From the NCBI GenBank assembly GCA_028023455.1, contig JAQFVV010000017.1, positions 4,062,098-4,126,097 of the forward strand: a DNA stretch of 64,000 bases, read 5' to 3'. This DNA comes from Epiperipatus broadwayi (taxonomy: Eukaryota; Onychophora; Udeonychophora; Euonychophora; Peripatidae). A program made the translations under genes and the position numbers. Below the pieces are notes generated by a model. That model searched no databases. It saw only the letters and a program-made list of their open reading frames with translations, and was not told the origin of the DNA. Of the stretch, positions 55,943 to 64,000 are shown piece by piece (within the stretch, counting starts at the first letter, position 1; the number at the start of each line of letters is the position of its first letter).

Positions 55943-58068
55943 AAAAGATACTTTTGTAAGGTTTTACAAATTTATTTATCTATATAAAAGGAATAGATAT
56001 TATTTAGAAAGAAGGCAAGATTTTAATTATTCAATTTTGAATTTTTTTATGAGACAATTTAGACAGAGTAGGTCAAATTTCTATTGTAAAAAATATGAAA
56101 GAAAATTAAAGTGGTTGTTTGGGAAAGTTAATAAAATTTATTGTAGTGATAAAGGGTATGAGAGTAATGCTTCTGATGATAGAGTTGTTAATCTTTCTGA
56201 TTTGAAGTTAAATGATAGAGTATTAGATATTCTCGGTAAAGGCCCTGATTTTGTTCCATTTCATTCAAAAACTATAGTTTTTGATACAATTTCGTCTATT
56301 GAATCTAGTAATTTAAGTGATGAGCAGAAAGTTGGTATTCAATCGATTTTGAATAAAAGTTTAAAAAGGAAAGAAAAATTTGTTATTAATCCTGCTGAGA
56401 TTAAACATCTTAAGAATAGGTTAATTGCTAATGATGTAATCATTTCTCATGAAGACAAAGCTGGTAGGTTTGTCATTATGAAAAGAGATGAATTCAAAGA
56501 GAAAATGGATAGAGAATTAAATAATGGAAAATATATGTTGTTAGATAAAGATCCAGGTAATTTGATTAAAAGAAAATTGATAGATATTATGAAGAAAATG
56601 GTTAATTTAAAAAATGTTAACAGAGTAGATTATTTAAAATGCTATCCTAATGATTTTACATCAGCTAAGATGTTTGTGAATATTAAAACACATAAAGATG
56701 GTTTTCCTTTAAGATTTATTTTTGATTTTACAGGTAGTGTTGTAGAGGGTATTTCTATATTCTTGAATACTTTTTTAAAACAATTTGTTGATTTTGGTCA
56801 GTACACAAGATTAATAATTTTAAAATGAAAAGTAATTGGGTATTTGGAAGTTTAGATATTGAAAATATGTATCAGTCTGTTAATAGGTTAAGCAGTATTG
56901 ATGTTTTTTTGTCTGTATTGATTAAGAGAAGTTCTTTATCAAAAAATAAAATTAAAGTAATTAAAGATTTGCTTTTGTTATTGGAAGATTCTATGTATTT
57001 TACTTATAAAGGTAGTTTTTATAAGATTAAGGAAGGATGGATAATAGGTTATATTATTTCTCCTTTAGTATGTTCAGTTTATATTAATTATATGGAAAAG
57101 GAAATTATTATTAAAAAGAATTGTTTATATGTAAAGTTATTTGTAAGATATGTTGATGATTGTTTATTTGTAGTTGAGAATGATATATTGAAGGAATTTG
57201 TAAATGAGTTTAATTGTTTTGATCCTTCTATAAAATTTGTGTTAGAAGGAGGGGGTTAGATTTTGGTAAGTTAAAATTTTTAGATCTTTGGGTGATTAGA
57301 AATGTAGAAACTAATTGTTTACTGTGCAGTCATTTAGTTAAAAGTAAAGAATTAAGATCTATAATTAAACCTGATAGCTATCAGTCTGTATCTCATAAAG
57401 TAGCTGCTTTAAGGAATTGTTGTCATAGGAATATTAAATTAAATAATTCTAGTGGGGTAGCTTTGTTTCAGAAATATCAATTTTATAAAGATTACTTGAG
57501 TGTTGGATACTCTGATAAATTTGCTAAAAGTATTTTATTTAATAGTAATATTTGTAAGGATGTAAAGGTTAAAGAAAAATATGATTTTATTTCTTTGCCA
57601 TTTAAATTGTCTTCTTATAAAATTGTGTGTAGAAATAGTAAATTGTTTGGAAATAAGAAAATTGCTTAGAAAAGGGGTGTTACATTGAATAATTTATTAA
57701 ATAATACAAAAGAAGTTTTTGATAGAAAGACTATTTCTGGTGTAGTACATTTTATTCCTTCTTTATTTTATAAGAAGGTTTACATAGGTCAGAGTAGTTT
57801 GAGTTTAAATGAAAGAATAAAGGTTCATAAAAGTAGAGTTAAAAATAGATATCTTAGTTCTGCTTTGTATGTCCATGAAAAGGATACAGGCCACACTATT
57901 GATTTTGATGAAGCTAAGGTTGTCTTCTTTGAGAGAAATGAAATCAAAAGAAGAATTAAAGAGTCTTTATTATTGAAAATTTATTATTCTGAAGCAATTA
58001 ACTTATTTAAGAGTTCTTTTAATATTAAGGATGGATGGGAAGTGAATGGATTTGTGGGTAGTTTTTAA
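55943..58068 (+). pseudogene. Penelope-like RT + GIY-YIG endonuclease, right copy
   Basis: The same protein as the left copy, in four pieces: 56037-56828 (N-terminal RT up to GQYT), 56825-57259 (motif A LDIENMY, motif B GWIIGYIISP, YVDD), 57292-57669 (FLDLWVIRN to GNKKIA) and 57685-58068 (linker and endonuclease). The lesions, seen by comparing arms, are a deletion of about 29 bp near 56805 (removes VSSSFEAF), loss of one G in a G-run at about 57250, a TGG-to-TAG nonsense change at about 57667, and loss of both Cys of the endonuclease knuckle (IPSLFYKKVYIG here). The frame is open upstream of 56037 as far as the single copy of the 5' repeat. The first Met shared by both copies is the one in FMRQF. 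Confidence 0.9.
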
Positions 58069-58198
58069 TATTATATATATTGTGTAGTTTTTGTAGTTCT
58101 TTACACTTGAGAAGTCTGCTTGTAGCAGTGAAATCTTAGGTTGTGTTTTAATATTATTTTTATGCTGGTCTGGTTTAATTTTGGATTTTGGGTAGTTT

Positions 58199-58200
<2 letters not shown>

Positions 58201-58252
<52 letters not shown>
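58201..58252. repeat. (TA)n microsatellite
   Basis: Pure TA tract directly between the PLE 3' end and repeat E copy 2. Confidence 0.95.
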
Positions 58253-58253
<1 letters not shown>

Positions 58254-58255
58254 TA

Positions 58256-58355
58256 AAAAATAGAAATGAGAAATAATATCCATGTAAATAGATATAACTT
58301 TTAACCTTTGATGTTACCAAGAAATTATCAATTACTATTCATTGACAATCCTTGA
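58256..58355 (+). repeat. Dispersed repeat E, copy 2
   Basis: Aligns with 17160-17255 and is likewise preceded by (TA)n. The PLE palindrome may have inserted at or within this (TA)n. Confidence 0.65.
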
Positions 58356-58445
58356 GGAGATCAAGACAGTTTTTTCACTATATCTATAGTACCTCTTTTG
58401 TTTGAGTTTTTTTTTAAAGAAAGGAAGTCCTCTTTTCCTTCAAAC

Positions 58446-58446
<1 letters not shown>

Positions 58447-58489
<43 letters not shown>
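58447..58489. repeat. (TA)n microsatellite
   Basis: Pure TA tract downstream of repeat E copy 2. Confidence 0.95.
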
Positions 58490-58491
<2 letters not shown>

Positions 58492-60358
58492 ATCTAGGTC
58501 ATATATAAAGTGGGATATCCATATTTTTCATAAAATATTGCCTTGATAATAGATTCAGATTCTTGATATTGTATAGGATGTGGTCTGCTTTTATATACAT
58601 ACATATGAGTAAGCCTAGCTATTTGTAAGATACATTAAACTGAACACCAATTAATGACAAATTATTCATAATATATTACAACTTGTTTATTGCACTTACT
58701 GAGAAAGAATGTACGAAAATATCTGAAAAATGAAAATGATCCTGGATGCATTTTTGGATAAATCAAAATTTTTGCTGTCTCAAGTCACAATGTCAAATTT
58801 ATCATATTTGATCAATATTTATGAATATTAAAATCATATTTGGTAGCAATACTGTTATAAGTAATTAACACTTTAACGAACTGAGCACAGGGCTCAAGTT
58901 TATGCATAGAATTTTGAAAATTACTGCATCATACATCCTTTTTATATTTATAATAATAAATGATATATTAAAAAAATAATAATAAAAGTTAATTATTAAC
59001 AAAACAACATATAGAAAATAGATGTCCAAGATTAATAAAAAAACAAATCAGATAATTGCATTGTATAATTAATTTTTTACACTTTTATTTAATTTACTCT
59101 GATTTTTATTAATCTGCTTGTCTGAGAAATCGTGTAGCTCAATGTTCACCCACTTTCCAAATTTTGATCTAGTTGAAACTTTGCATAGATATTTATTCCT
59201 GATAACAATACATTTTTTAGAATTTATTTTATATAGGATTCAGTATTTTTGATGGTGCTGCTATCTAGTGATATAATATATAAACATTTTTATAAAACAA
59301 AGCTAAAAAAATTTAAAAAAATTAAGGGAATGCTTTTATTTACACGAATGCAATAAACGTAAAAGAAAAATACTAAAAAATAAAAAATTACCTGTTTTTT
59401 CAACTTTCACAGTATTTTTGATATTATGTGATCAGGATAAAAGCATGTGATAATTATGTTCAGCCTATTTTAAATCATAACAACGGCATACTTATATTTT
59501 GGTCACATAATATGCAGAACACTAATGAAACTTGAAGAAAATTTAAAGAGTATTAAATAAAAAAACCAAAACTTAAAAAAAAAATTGTAAATTTGAACTG
59601 ATAAATTTTACCTGTACCTACTTTAAAAAACAAACACTACGTAAATCATTTCTCAAACAGCCACTCCCTCGTTGCACATGCTTAGCCAATCACATGGTTG
59701 TTGCCATAGTAATAGCATTCATGATATTACTGCTATAAATTAATAGATAAATTATTTTGTGTAAAATAAAGATGACAATTTTGCCAAACTTAAGGAAATT
59801 CTAGTGTTTTCTTTATATGATAAAATAAAAATTAATGATTTAATAGAAAAAAATCATATGCGAATGGGTTCTCAATTTATTATTTGTTCATACTTTTTGA
59901 TAACTATATTATCCCAAACTTGTGTTAATTATTTTTGTCAATGTTCTAAGCTTCATGATTTAATAAAGGTGACACTGCTGCTACTTCTCATGATATAAAT
60001 GAGTTTAACATGTTCTGGTCTCTACTTTTATGTAAAGACATTCGGGTAATTTTTTAAATTTTAATTATACTCAATACATGAATAGATTCTTATTTAAAAA
60101 CCAGCTCATTTCAAAAAAAAAAATGCTTGTGTAAAAGAAAAAAAAAGCCATCAGATACACTGCTAAATGTTATCCACAAAACGAATGAAATGTATAATTT
60201 TTGTATTTTTTATTAAAAATATTGTAGATCTAACATTTAATGCCTGTATTAGTTTTAGATTAAAATTTAAATTGCTTTTATATGGAATTTGAAATAGTAT
60301 TTAGGCAATAATATTATTTTTTTCTTTTTAGCCATATATTAACAAGGATATTAATTAA
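58490..60358. other. Long gene-free stretch
   Basis: AT-rich. Positions 58880-58930 and 59640-59720 are slightly GC-richer. No motif, repeat family or usable open frame was recognised; the 64-codon frame at 59804 is unremarkable. Confidence 0.35.
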
Positions 60359-60454
60359 AAGGGAATTTGAACCTAGACTTTCAAGTTCCCTACAGCCATC
60401 CACTCTTTCCAATATAACCAATACCCATGACCCCATACGTGTGAAAAATATAAA

Positions 60455-60515
60455 TGTATCTCCAATATACCTATTTCATGCTGAACTAGCACTCATCACT
60501 TGGTCCAGATCTTCA
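60455..60515 (-). ncRNA. Mutated hammerhead, left arm of repeat D dimer
   Basis: On the minus strand the core reads GTGATGA (C3 changed to G), then GTGCTAGTTCAGCAT, GAAATAGGTATA and TTGGAGATAC. Helix II, the GAAA and the helix I TTGG/CCAA pairing are kept. C3 is essential in hammerheads, so this copy should be inactive. Confidence 0.65.
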
Positions 60516-60766
60516 TCTACCACACACATATATAATCAGTGCTTGGTCTGTATTAACATCACAAATCTACAAACTTTAGCAGACAGGCTTCAATCCTCTC
60601 CACCCTCTAACTCTTCAGCCATCCATATCAGTGAAAAACTGATTTTTGGTGATATGGCTGAAGAATTGGAGAGTAGAGAGGATTGAAGCCTGTCTATTAA
60701 AGTGTATAGATTTGCTATCTTAACATACACTGAGCATTGACTATATATATATATGTGTGTGTGATT

Positions 60767-60825
60767 ATGATCCAGAACAACTGATGAGTGCTGTGTCAGC
60801 ATGAAATATATATATTGGAGATCAT
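60767..60825 (+). ncRNA. Type I hammerhead ribozyme, best copy
   Basis: CTGATGA (60781-60787); helix II GTGCT/AGCAT with loop GTGTC (60788-60802; end pair G.U); GAAA (60803-60806); helix III A-U and U-A with loop ATAT; cleavage triplet AUA ending at 60814; helix I TTG (60815-60817) with CAA (60778-60780). After an internal loop, GATCAT (60820-60825) pairs with ATGATC (60767-60772). The internal loop in helix I is where natural type I hammerheads make their tertiary contact with loop II. All catalytic-core bases are canonical. Helix III of two pairs is short, as reported for PLE hammerheads, which often need a dimer to work well. Confidence 0.8.
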
Positions 60826-60854
60826 TTATCTTTTTCACATGTATGTGGTCATGT

Positions 60855-60928
60855 GTCTCGGTTATACTGGATAGAGTGGATACCTGTAGGGAGCTTGAAA
60901 GTCTGGGTTCAAATCCTTTTTAATTACA
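60855..60928 (+). other. tRNA-like 3' end of repeat D
   Basis: TCTCGGTTATACTGGATAGAGTGG (D-arm/A-box-like) is followed by CTGGGTTCAAATCC (B box, matching GGTTCRANNCC). The spacing is that of a tRNA, although it sits at the 3' end of the unit rather than at the head. It could act as an RNA polymerase III promoter reading outward, or as a retained retrozyme or SINE end. Confidence 0.5.
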
Positions 60929-60938
60929 TCTAGGTTAA

Positions 60939-61690
60939 GTATATACAATATACTTTTATTTTAAAAATATTAATTATAAAAGTCTAAGTAATTTATTTAT
61001 TTTAAAATTAAACTGATATACATTTTTATCAAATTTGCTATAAACTAGTAGTTTATGTTCATATGCTTATGTACTTTATTGAAATGCTATATATGCTGAA
61101 CTTTTTTTTATAGCTTATTAATGAAATAAGAAAAAAATCAGATAATGGGATTATAAATATGTATTGATGAGTGAACATGCATCAATATCTGATGAAGCTC
61201 AAGAGTTGCACGACTCAACAGTGATTCTGACACATGAGCATCAAGAACTCACACACATGTACAACGAGTTACCCTCAATAGTTTTTTATAAATATCTACT
61301 TTTATAAAAAATATATATTTGTATTGCTTTTAAATTAAATTGTTTTATATCGGCATATATGTGTTAAAAAAATATATAGGATGTGCATTTCCCACAAATT
61401 TAAAGTATTTTTTGAATACCTAGAATCAACTGACAACAAATATATAAGGTGGACTTTAATTTTCTGTAGAATTTACATCATGAGAACATTTTTTAAAATT
61501 ATAAGTATTATTTGTGAGTTATATTTTTCAAGATTAGACAAAATTAAATAAAATATGGTTAAATTATAATGACCTATAAAATATTGGTTATTTATTATAA
61601 GCTATTTTTAATGTAGCGTAATAACTTTGCCCCACCCCCCTTTACCATTATTTATAAATTAGTACTTATTTTAATTAATAAAAAAAAGGA
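60939..61690. other. Gene-free stretch
   Basis: AT-rich; CTGATGAAGCTCAAGAGTTG at 61189 is a further CTGATGA word with no GAAAC partner. C-runs (CCCCACCCCCC) lie at about 61631. Confidence 0.35.
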
Positions 61691-61710
61691 TATCAAGTGC
61701 TTTCATTTAT

Positions 61711-62048
61711 TAAAACAGACAAAACTCTCCATACAGTAGTGCCATTTAATGCAAGCCAGAGTAATCAATGGATGCCAGAAGGCTTGTGCATAAAATTCCT
61801 ATCTTGTGCCTACTCATGCAATATCCACAGACTAGTTTCTAGCTTACTCCTCACCGATGAAATCCACCAGCTATAAACTAGTCTGGAGATATTGGGTGAG
61901 TAGGCAGTAGATAGGGATTTTATGCACAAGCCTTCTGGCATCCATTGATTACTCTGTCTTGCACTGAGTGGTACTACTGTATGAAGAGTTTTGCTTGTTT
62001 TAATAACAGATATGAGCAAGCATAAAAAATGGTGATCATGTAATGTTT
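61711..62048 (+). mobile_element. Repeat G retroposon, copy 4, full palindrome
   Basis: Perfect 15-bp target-site duplications AGTGCTTTCATTTAT (61696-61710 and 62049-62063). Nearly the whole element is palindromic around about 61850: both arms carry AGAGTAATCAATGGATGCCA, GAAGGCTTGTGCATAAAAT and the GACTAGTTT block. The other three copies keep these in one arm only. The tail (CAAGCATAAAAAATGGTGATCATG) lies at the right, so the element is plus-oriented. The core has CCGATGA in place of CTGATGA. The 69-codon minus frame is a by-product. Confidence 0.9.
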
Positions 62049-62065
62049 AGTGCTTTCATTTATGT

Positions 62066-62066
<1 letters not shown>

Positions 62067-62096
<30 letters not shown>

Positions 62097-62098
62097 GT

Positions 62099-62128
<30 letters not shown>
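62067..62128. repeat. (TA)n microsatellites
   Basis: Two TA tracts separated by TTTATGTTA, which repeats the target-site sequence next to repeat G copy 4. Confidence 0.95.
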
Positions 62129-62129
<1 letters not shown>

Positions 62130-62540
62130 TGCTTAATCTGTTGATAGATAGAAACCTAATTATTATGATACCTCTGACATGACATGAAGTTGTGATTTAT
62201 GGGGTTTTAAATAGCTCTTCCATAGCTAATGTAACTAGCCATTTAATTATTGTTCAATAAATGGGTACATAAAGGTGATTTTTTTTTGTTACTTTTGTAA
62301 ATTGAGTATTACTTCGAAAAGCCTACTAAGATTGTTTAATATGTTATAAATATTTGATCTAATATGTATATATTTTTGTGTCTTTAAAAATATTTATTTG
62401 ATTTTCAGATAGTCCCTATCCTCTGCATTTATATTTTGCACTGAACTTTCAAAAATATGTGTTAAATGTTCAATTAACATGCATTGCAATGTAAGTAACT
62501 GTATTATAAAGCTCTAATATTAAGATATTATCTTTTAGGA
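62129..62540. other. Gene-free stretch
   Basis: AT-rich. No feature supported. Confidence 0.35.
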
Positions 62541-62544
62541 TAGG

Positions 62545-62745
62545 ATGTTATATCCCTACTATAATCAAAATAGGTGTATATGAAGCTGTTATATCTAATT
62601 TATTGTATGGAGGTGACATTTGGACACTCTATCAATGTAACATAAAAGCATTAGAACTGTTTTATTTAAAGGTGCTACATAAAAATTTAAAAATATGGCA
62701 AGATCATAAGACCACTTGATATGGTCCACTGCATCACAATCTGAG
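62545..62745 (+). pseudogene. LINE reverse transcriptase C-terminal fragment
   Basis: The frame from about 62565 encodes KIGVYEAVISNLLYGGDIWT then LYQCNIKALELFYLK then HKNLKIWQDHKTT. This is the thumb-side block (VYxAVVLxxLLYGxExWT...LxxFHxxxLRxxLxIxWxD) of a common non-LTR retrotransposon family. It differs from the RTE-like copies. It ends shortly before the SINE at 62817. The 5' part is missing. Confidence 0.65.
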
Positions 62746-62816
62746 ACAGGAAAGTCTCAAATTTTAACCATGATAATAATTTTCAAAAAAAAAACTGTTG
62801 ACAAAAATCATGCCAA

Positions 62817-62921
62817 TTTTTTTTTCCCGTGTGTCATAGCATCAGCCAGGAAGTGAACCCGCTAATCTGGGACAACTGCTTGTAAAGCAGCTGTCACTGA
62901 CCTCTCGACCATCAATGCTTG
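62817..62921 (-). mobile_element. tRNA-derived SINE, copy with TSD
   Basis: Flanked by ACAAAAATCATGCCAA (62801-62816) and ACAAAATCATGCCAA (62922-62936), identical except for one A. On the minus strand: TGATGGTCGAGAGGTCAGTG (A box), AGCTGCTTTACAAGCAGTTG (anticodon-like hairpin), GCGGGTTCACTTCC (B box), GGCTGATGCTATGACACACG and an A tail. The youngest-looking SINE here. Confidence 0.88.
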
Positions 62922-63072
62922 ACAAAATCATGCCAAATTGAAAAAACAAAGTATGACAATGCTAAGAATATCTTGCTTCCATGTTGTAATATAAATAAAA
63001 TAAAAAAAATTGGAATAAAGATTATTAATAAAATTTATTGGAATTTTTTTTAATTTAATAATTGATGATGAT

Positions 63073-63073
63073 G

Positions 63074-63136
<63 letters not shown>

Positions 63137-63137
63137 T
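63073..63137. repeat. (ATT)n microsatellite
   Basis: About 21 ATT units. Confidence 0.95.
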
Positions 63138-63800
63138 AACAACTCATACATCTTCCGGACATTGTAGATCCTGGAAACTGTATATTTAACAAAAATATGG
63201 GTGCCATCTTAGTTTACTGGAAAACTCATAATTATATAATAATGACTGATCACTATAATAAAGTCAAATCTTTATTGGATTGGACATATCAGATAAATGA
63301 ATATTTCAAACTTCTTGAAGGGTGTTTTGTGATAAACTTGAGCATAGTTTTCAGGTGAGAGGTAAATCTGTTTACATTGTAAGAATTACCTTAATGACAT
63401 ACCAATGCAGTGGAATGTTGATTCTTTTCATTCGGATCAGATGGTAGATAATAGAATACATTGGAGAGTTGCAATTAGAAGCCGTGTTGAAGTAATTTAA
63501 GAAGGAAGTTTTTTTTTTTTTTTTTTTGCAGAAGTTAAAGCCAGTACCATAAAATTTTAAATAAACAGAAAAATGGATGAGGATTTATTACACATGGATG
63601 CATTTGGTTTTATAAATTGGCTTGCACAATCATCATAAAATTCATAACTAGAATAATATTGTTTTATCTTTGTTTGTTTGTTTGTTTGTTTTTTTTTTTT
63701 TGGAGTTGGAATGACCATTCTCATTTGTGAGTGGAGCTGATGTTACTGAGGCTACTGAAGAGATAGTAAGCAAAGGCAAACGTCCATCTGGATTTTTAAA
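63138..63800. other. Gene-free stretch
   Basis: 63160-63560 has longer than average plus-strand frames (for example HNYIIMTDHYNKVKSLLDWT) but no family I recognise. Poly-T tracts lie at 63510 and 63690. Confidence 0.3.
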
Positions 63801-63814
63801 AATGCTCATTACAT

Positions 63815-64000
63815 TATCCATTTATCGATTCGCTATAGAATAAAGGTTTTTCCAATTTCAATCCATCGTCGCCAATCTCTGACCTTCTTCTCTACACCAC
63901 CCCAGCACACTTCCTTATTTAATCTATCCATCCCACATGTAGTCTATTCTTAGGTCTTTTATAATCTTTTGGAATCCACTTTAAGATTTCAACTGTCCAT
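63815..64000 (-). pseudogene. LINE (RTE-like) tail fragment, cut by window edge
   Basis: The reverse complement follows the same tail as 5530-5740, from a TIE-L-equivalent (ATGGACAGTTGAAATC) through RPKNRLHVGWID to the WRRW-type terminal region at about 63880. It continues past the right edge. Confidence 0.65.

Larger units (their letters stand above)
53572..58200. mobile_element. Head-to-head palindromic pair of Penelope-like elements
   Basis: The left arm (53572-55913, minus) and right arm (55920-58200, plus) are the same PLE in opposite orientation. Both 5' ends meet at the centre, with only TGTTAC between them. Translated regions are about 95% alike by eye. Both arms include the 3' non-coding end (TAGTTTTTGTAGTTCTTTAC..., up to TTTGGGTAGTTTTG). 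The right arm then meets a (TA)n tract. The left continues for about 35 bp more before its own (TA)n. A palindrome this large is unstable in cloning and replication; inverted PLE pairs are a known by-product of their integration. Confidence 0.9.
60359..60938. repeat. Repeat D inverted dimer, head-to-head, well preserved
   Basis: Arms 60359-60640 (minus) and 60645-60938 (plus) pair along their whole length. The centre (TCAGTGAAAAACTGA) joins the two 5' ends; the outer ends are the tRNA-like 3' ends (GGGTTCAAATCC). From the centre outward, each arm has GAAGA.TTGGAGAG, GATTGAAGCCTGTCT, a TATCTTAACATACACTGAGCA-like block, the hammerhead, then the tRNA-like end. Arrangement opposite to the 9.7-kb dimer. 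Frames of 81-82 codons on both strands reflect the palindrome, not genes. Confidence 0.85.

Noticed and set aside
58003-58320. Minus frames of 105 and 60 codons with Tyr-Ile repeats
   Set aside because: Translation of (TA)n plus antisense of the PLE 3' end.
60441-60838. Frames of 81 and 82 codons on opposite strands, similar to each other
   Set aside because: The similarity is caused by the palindrome of repeat D; no coding signature.

Overview
The window is strongly AT-rich eukaryotic DNA. It is full of (TA)n, (TAA)n and (ATT)n microsatellites, tRNA-derived SINEs, non-LTR retrotransposon fragments and Penelope-like elements (PLEs). This repeat mix points to an invertebrate metazoan with a large, repeat-rich genome. 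I cannot name the species or phylum from the sequence. I recognise no intact host protein-coding gene and no intact rRNA or tRNA gene. Almost every recognisable coding stretch is a decayed reverse transcriptase (RT) or endonuclease (EN) of a mobile element, so the window reads as intergenic or intronic DNA.

Layout. 1-9.7 kb: two foldback (inverted-repeat) elements, a remnant PLE GIY-YIG endonuclease (3595-4205), a LINE 3' end (5440-5775), a possible LTR plus primer-binding site on the minus strand (7552-7689), and a second PLE endonuclease remnant enclosed by about 120-bp inverted repeats (7803-8722). 9.7-24 kb: an inverted repeat-D dimer with a hammerhead ribozyme in each arm (9735-10508), a 244-bp tandem duplication, a TATA/Inr promoter candidate on the minus strand (about 16.45 kb), long (TA)n tracts and the first repeat-G retroposon (22035-22308). 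24-33 kb: LINE pieces, a palindrome whose arms encode the end of a PLE endonuclease (25155-26150), further G, SINE and hammerhead-like copies, and a decayed LINE RT followed by another PLE endonuclease remnant. 33-45 kb: two GC-richer, CpG-containing islands that could be regulatory or exonic (34.3-34.7 and 43.9-44.4 kb), a minus-strand LINE RT, a repeat-D dimer with a repeat-G copy inserted into it, and an inverted SINE dimer (42811-43302). 45-53 kb: SINEs, a long (TAA)n tract, and a minus-strand LINE (3' end at 47.9 kb, endonuclease up to about 51.96 kb) split by a piece of a different LINE. 53.5-58.2 kb: the best-preserved element, two Penelope-like retrotransposons joined head to head as a palindrome of about 4.6 kb with a 6-nt spacer. 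58-64 kb: a third repeat-D dimer carrying the best-folded type I hammerhead (60767-60825), a full-palindrome repeat-G copy, another SINE and LINE fragments.

How the parts fit together. The autonomous machinery visible (PLE RT/EN, an RTE-like LINE, and one or more other LINEs) is broken here. Several small non-coding repeats nevertheless carry target-site duplications of 8-17 bp, which means they were inserted by retrotransposition-type machinery. The most unusual component is repeats D and G: short foldback retroposons with hammerhead ribozyme cores, and in D also a tRNA-like 3' end, present as inverted dimers in both orientations (tail-to-tail and head-to-head) and as a 5'-truncated fragment. 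Hammerhead ribozymes are known from PLEs and retrozymes, so these repeats may be non-autonomous partners of the PLEs. That link is inference.
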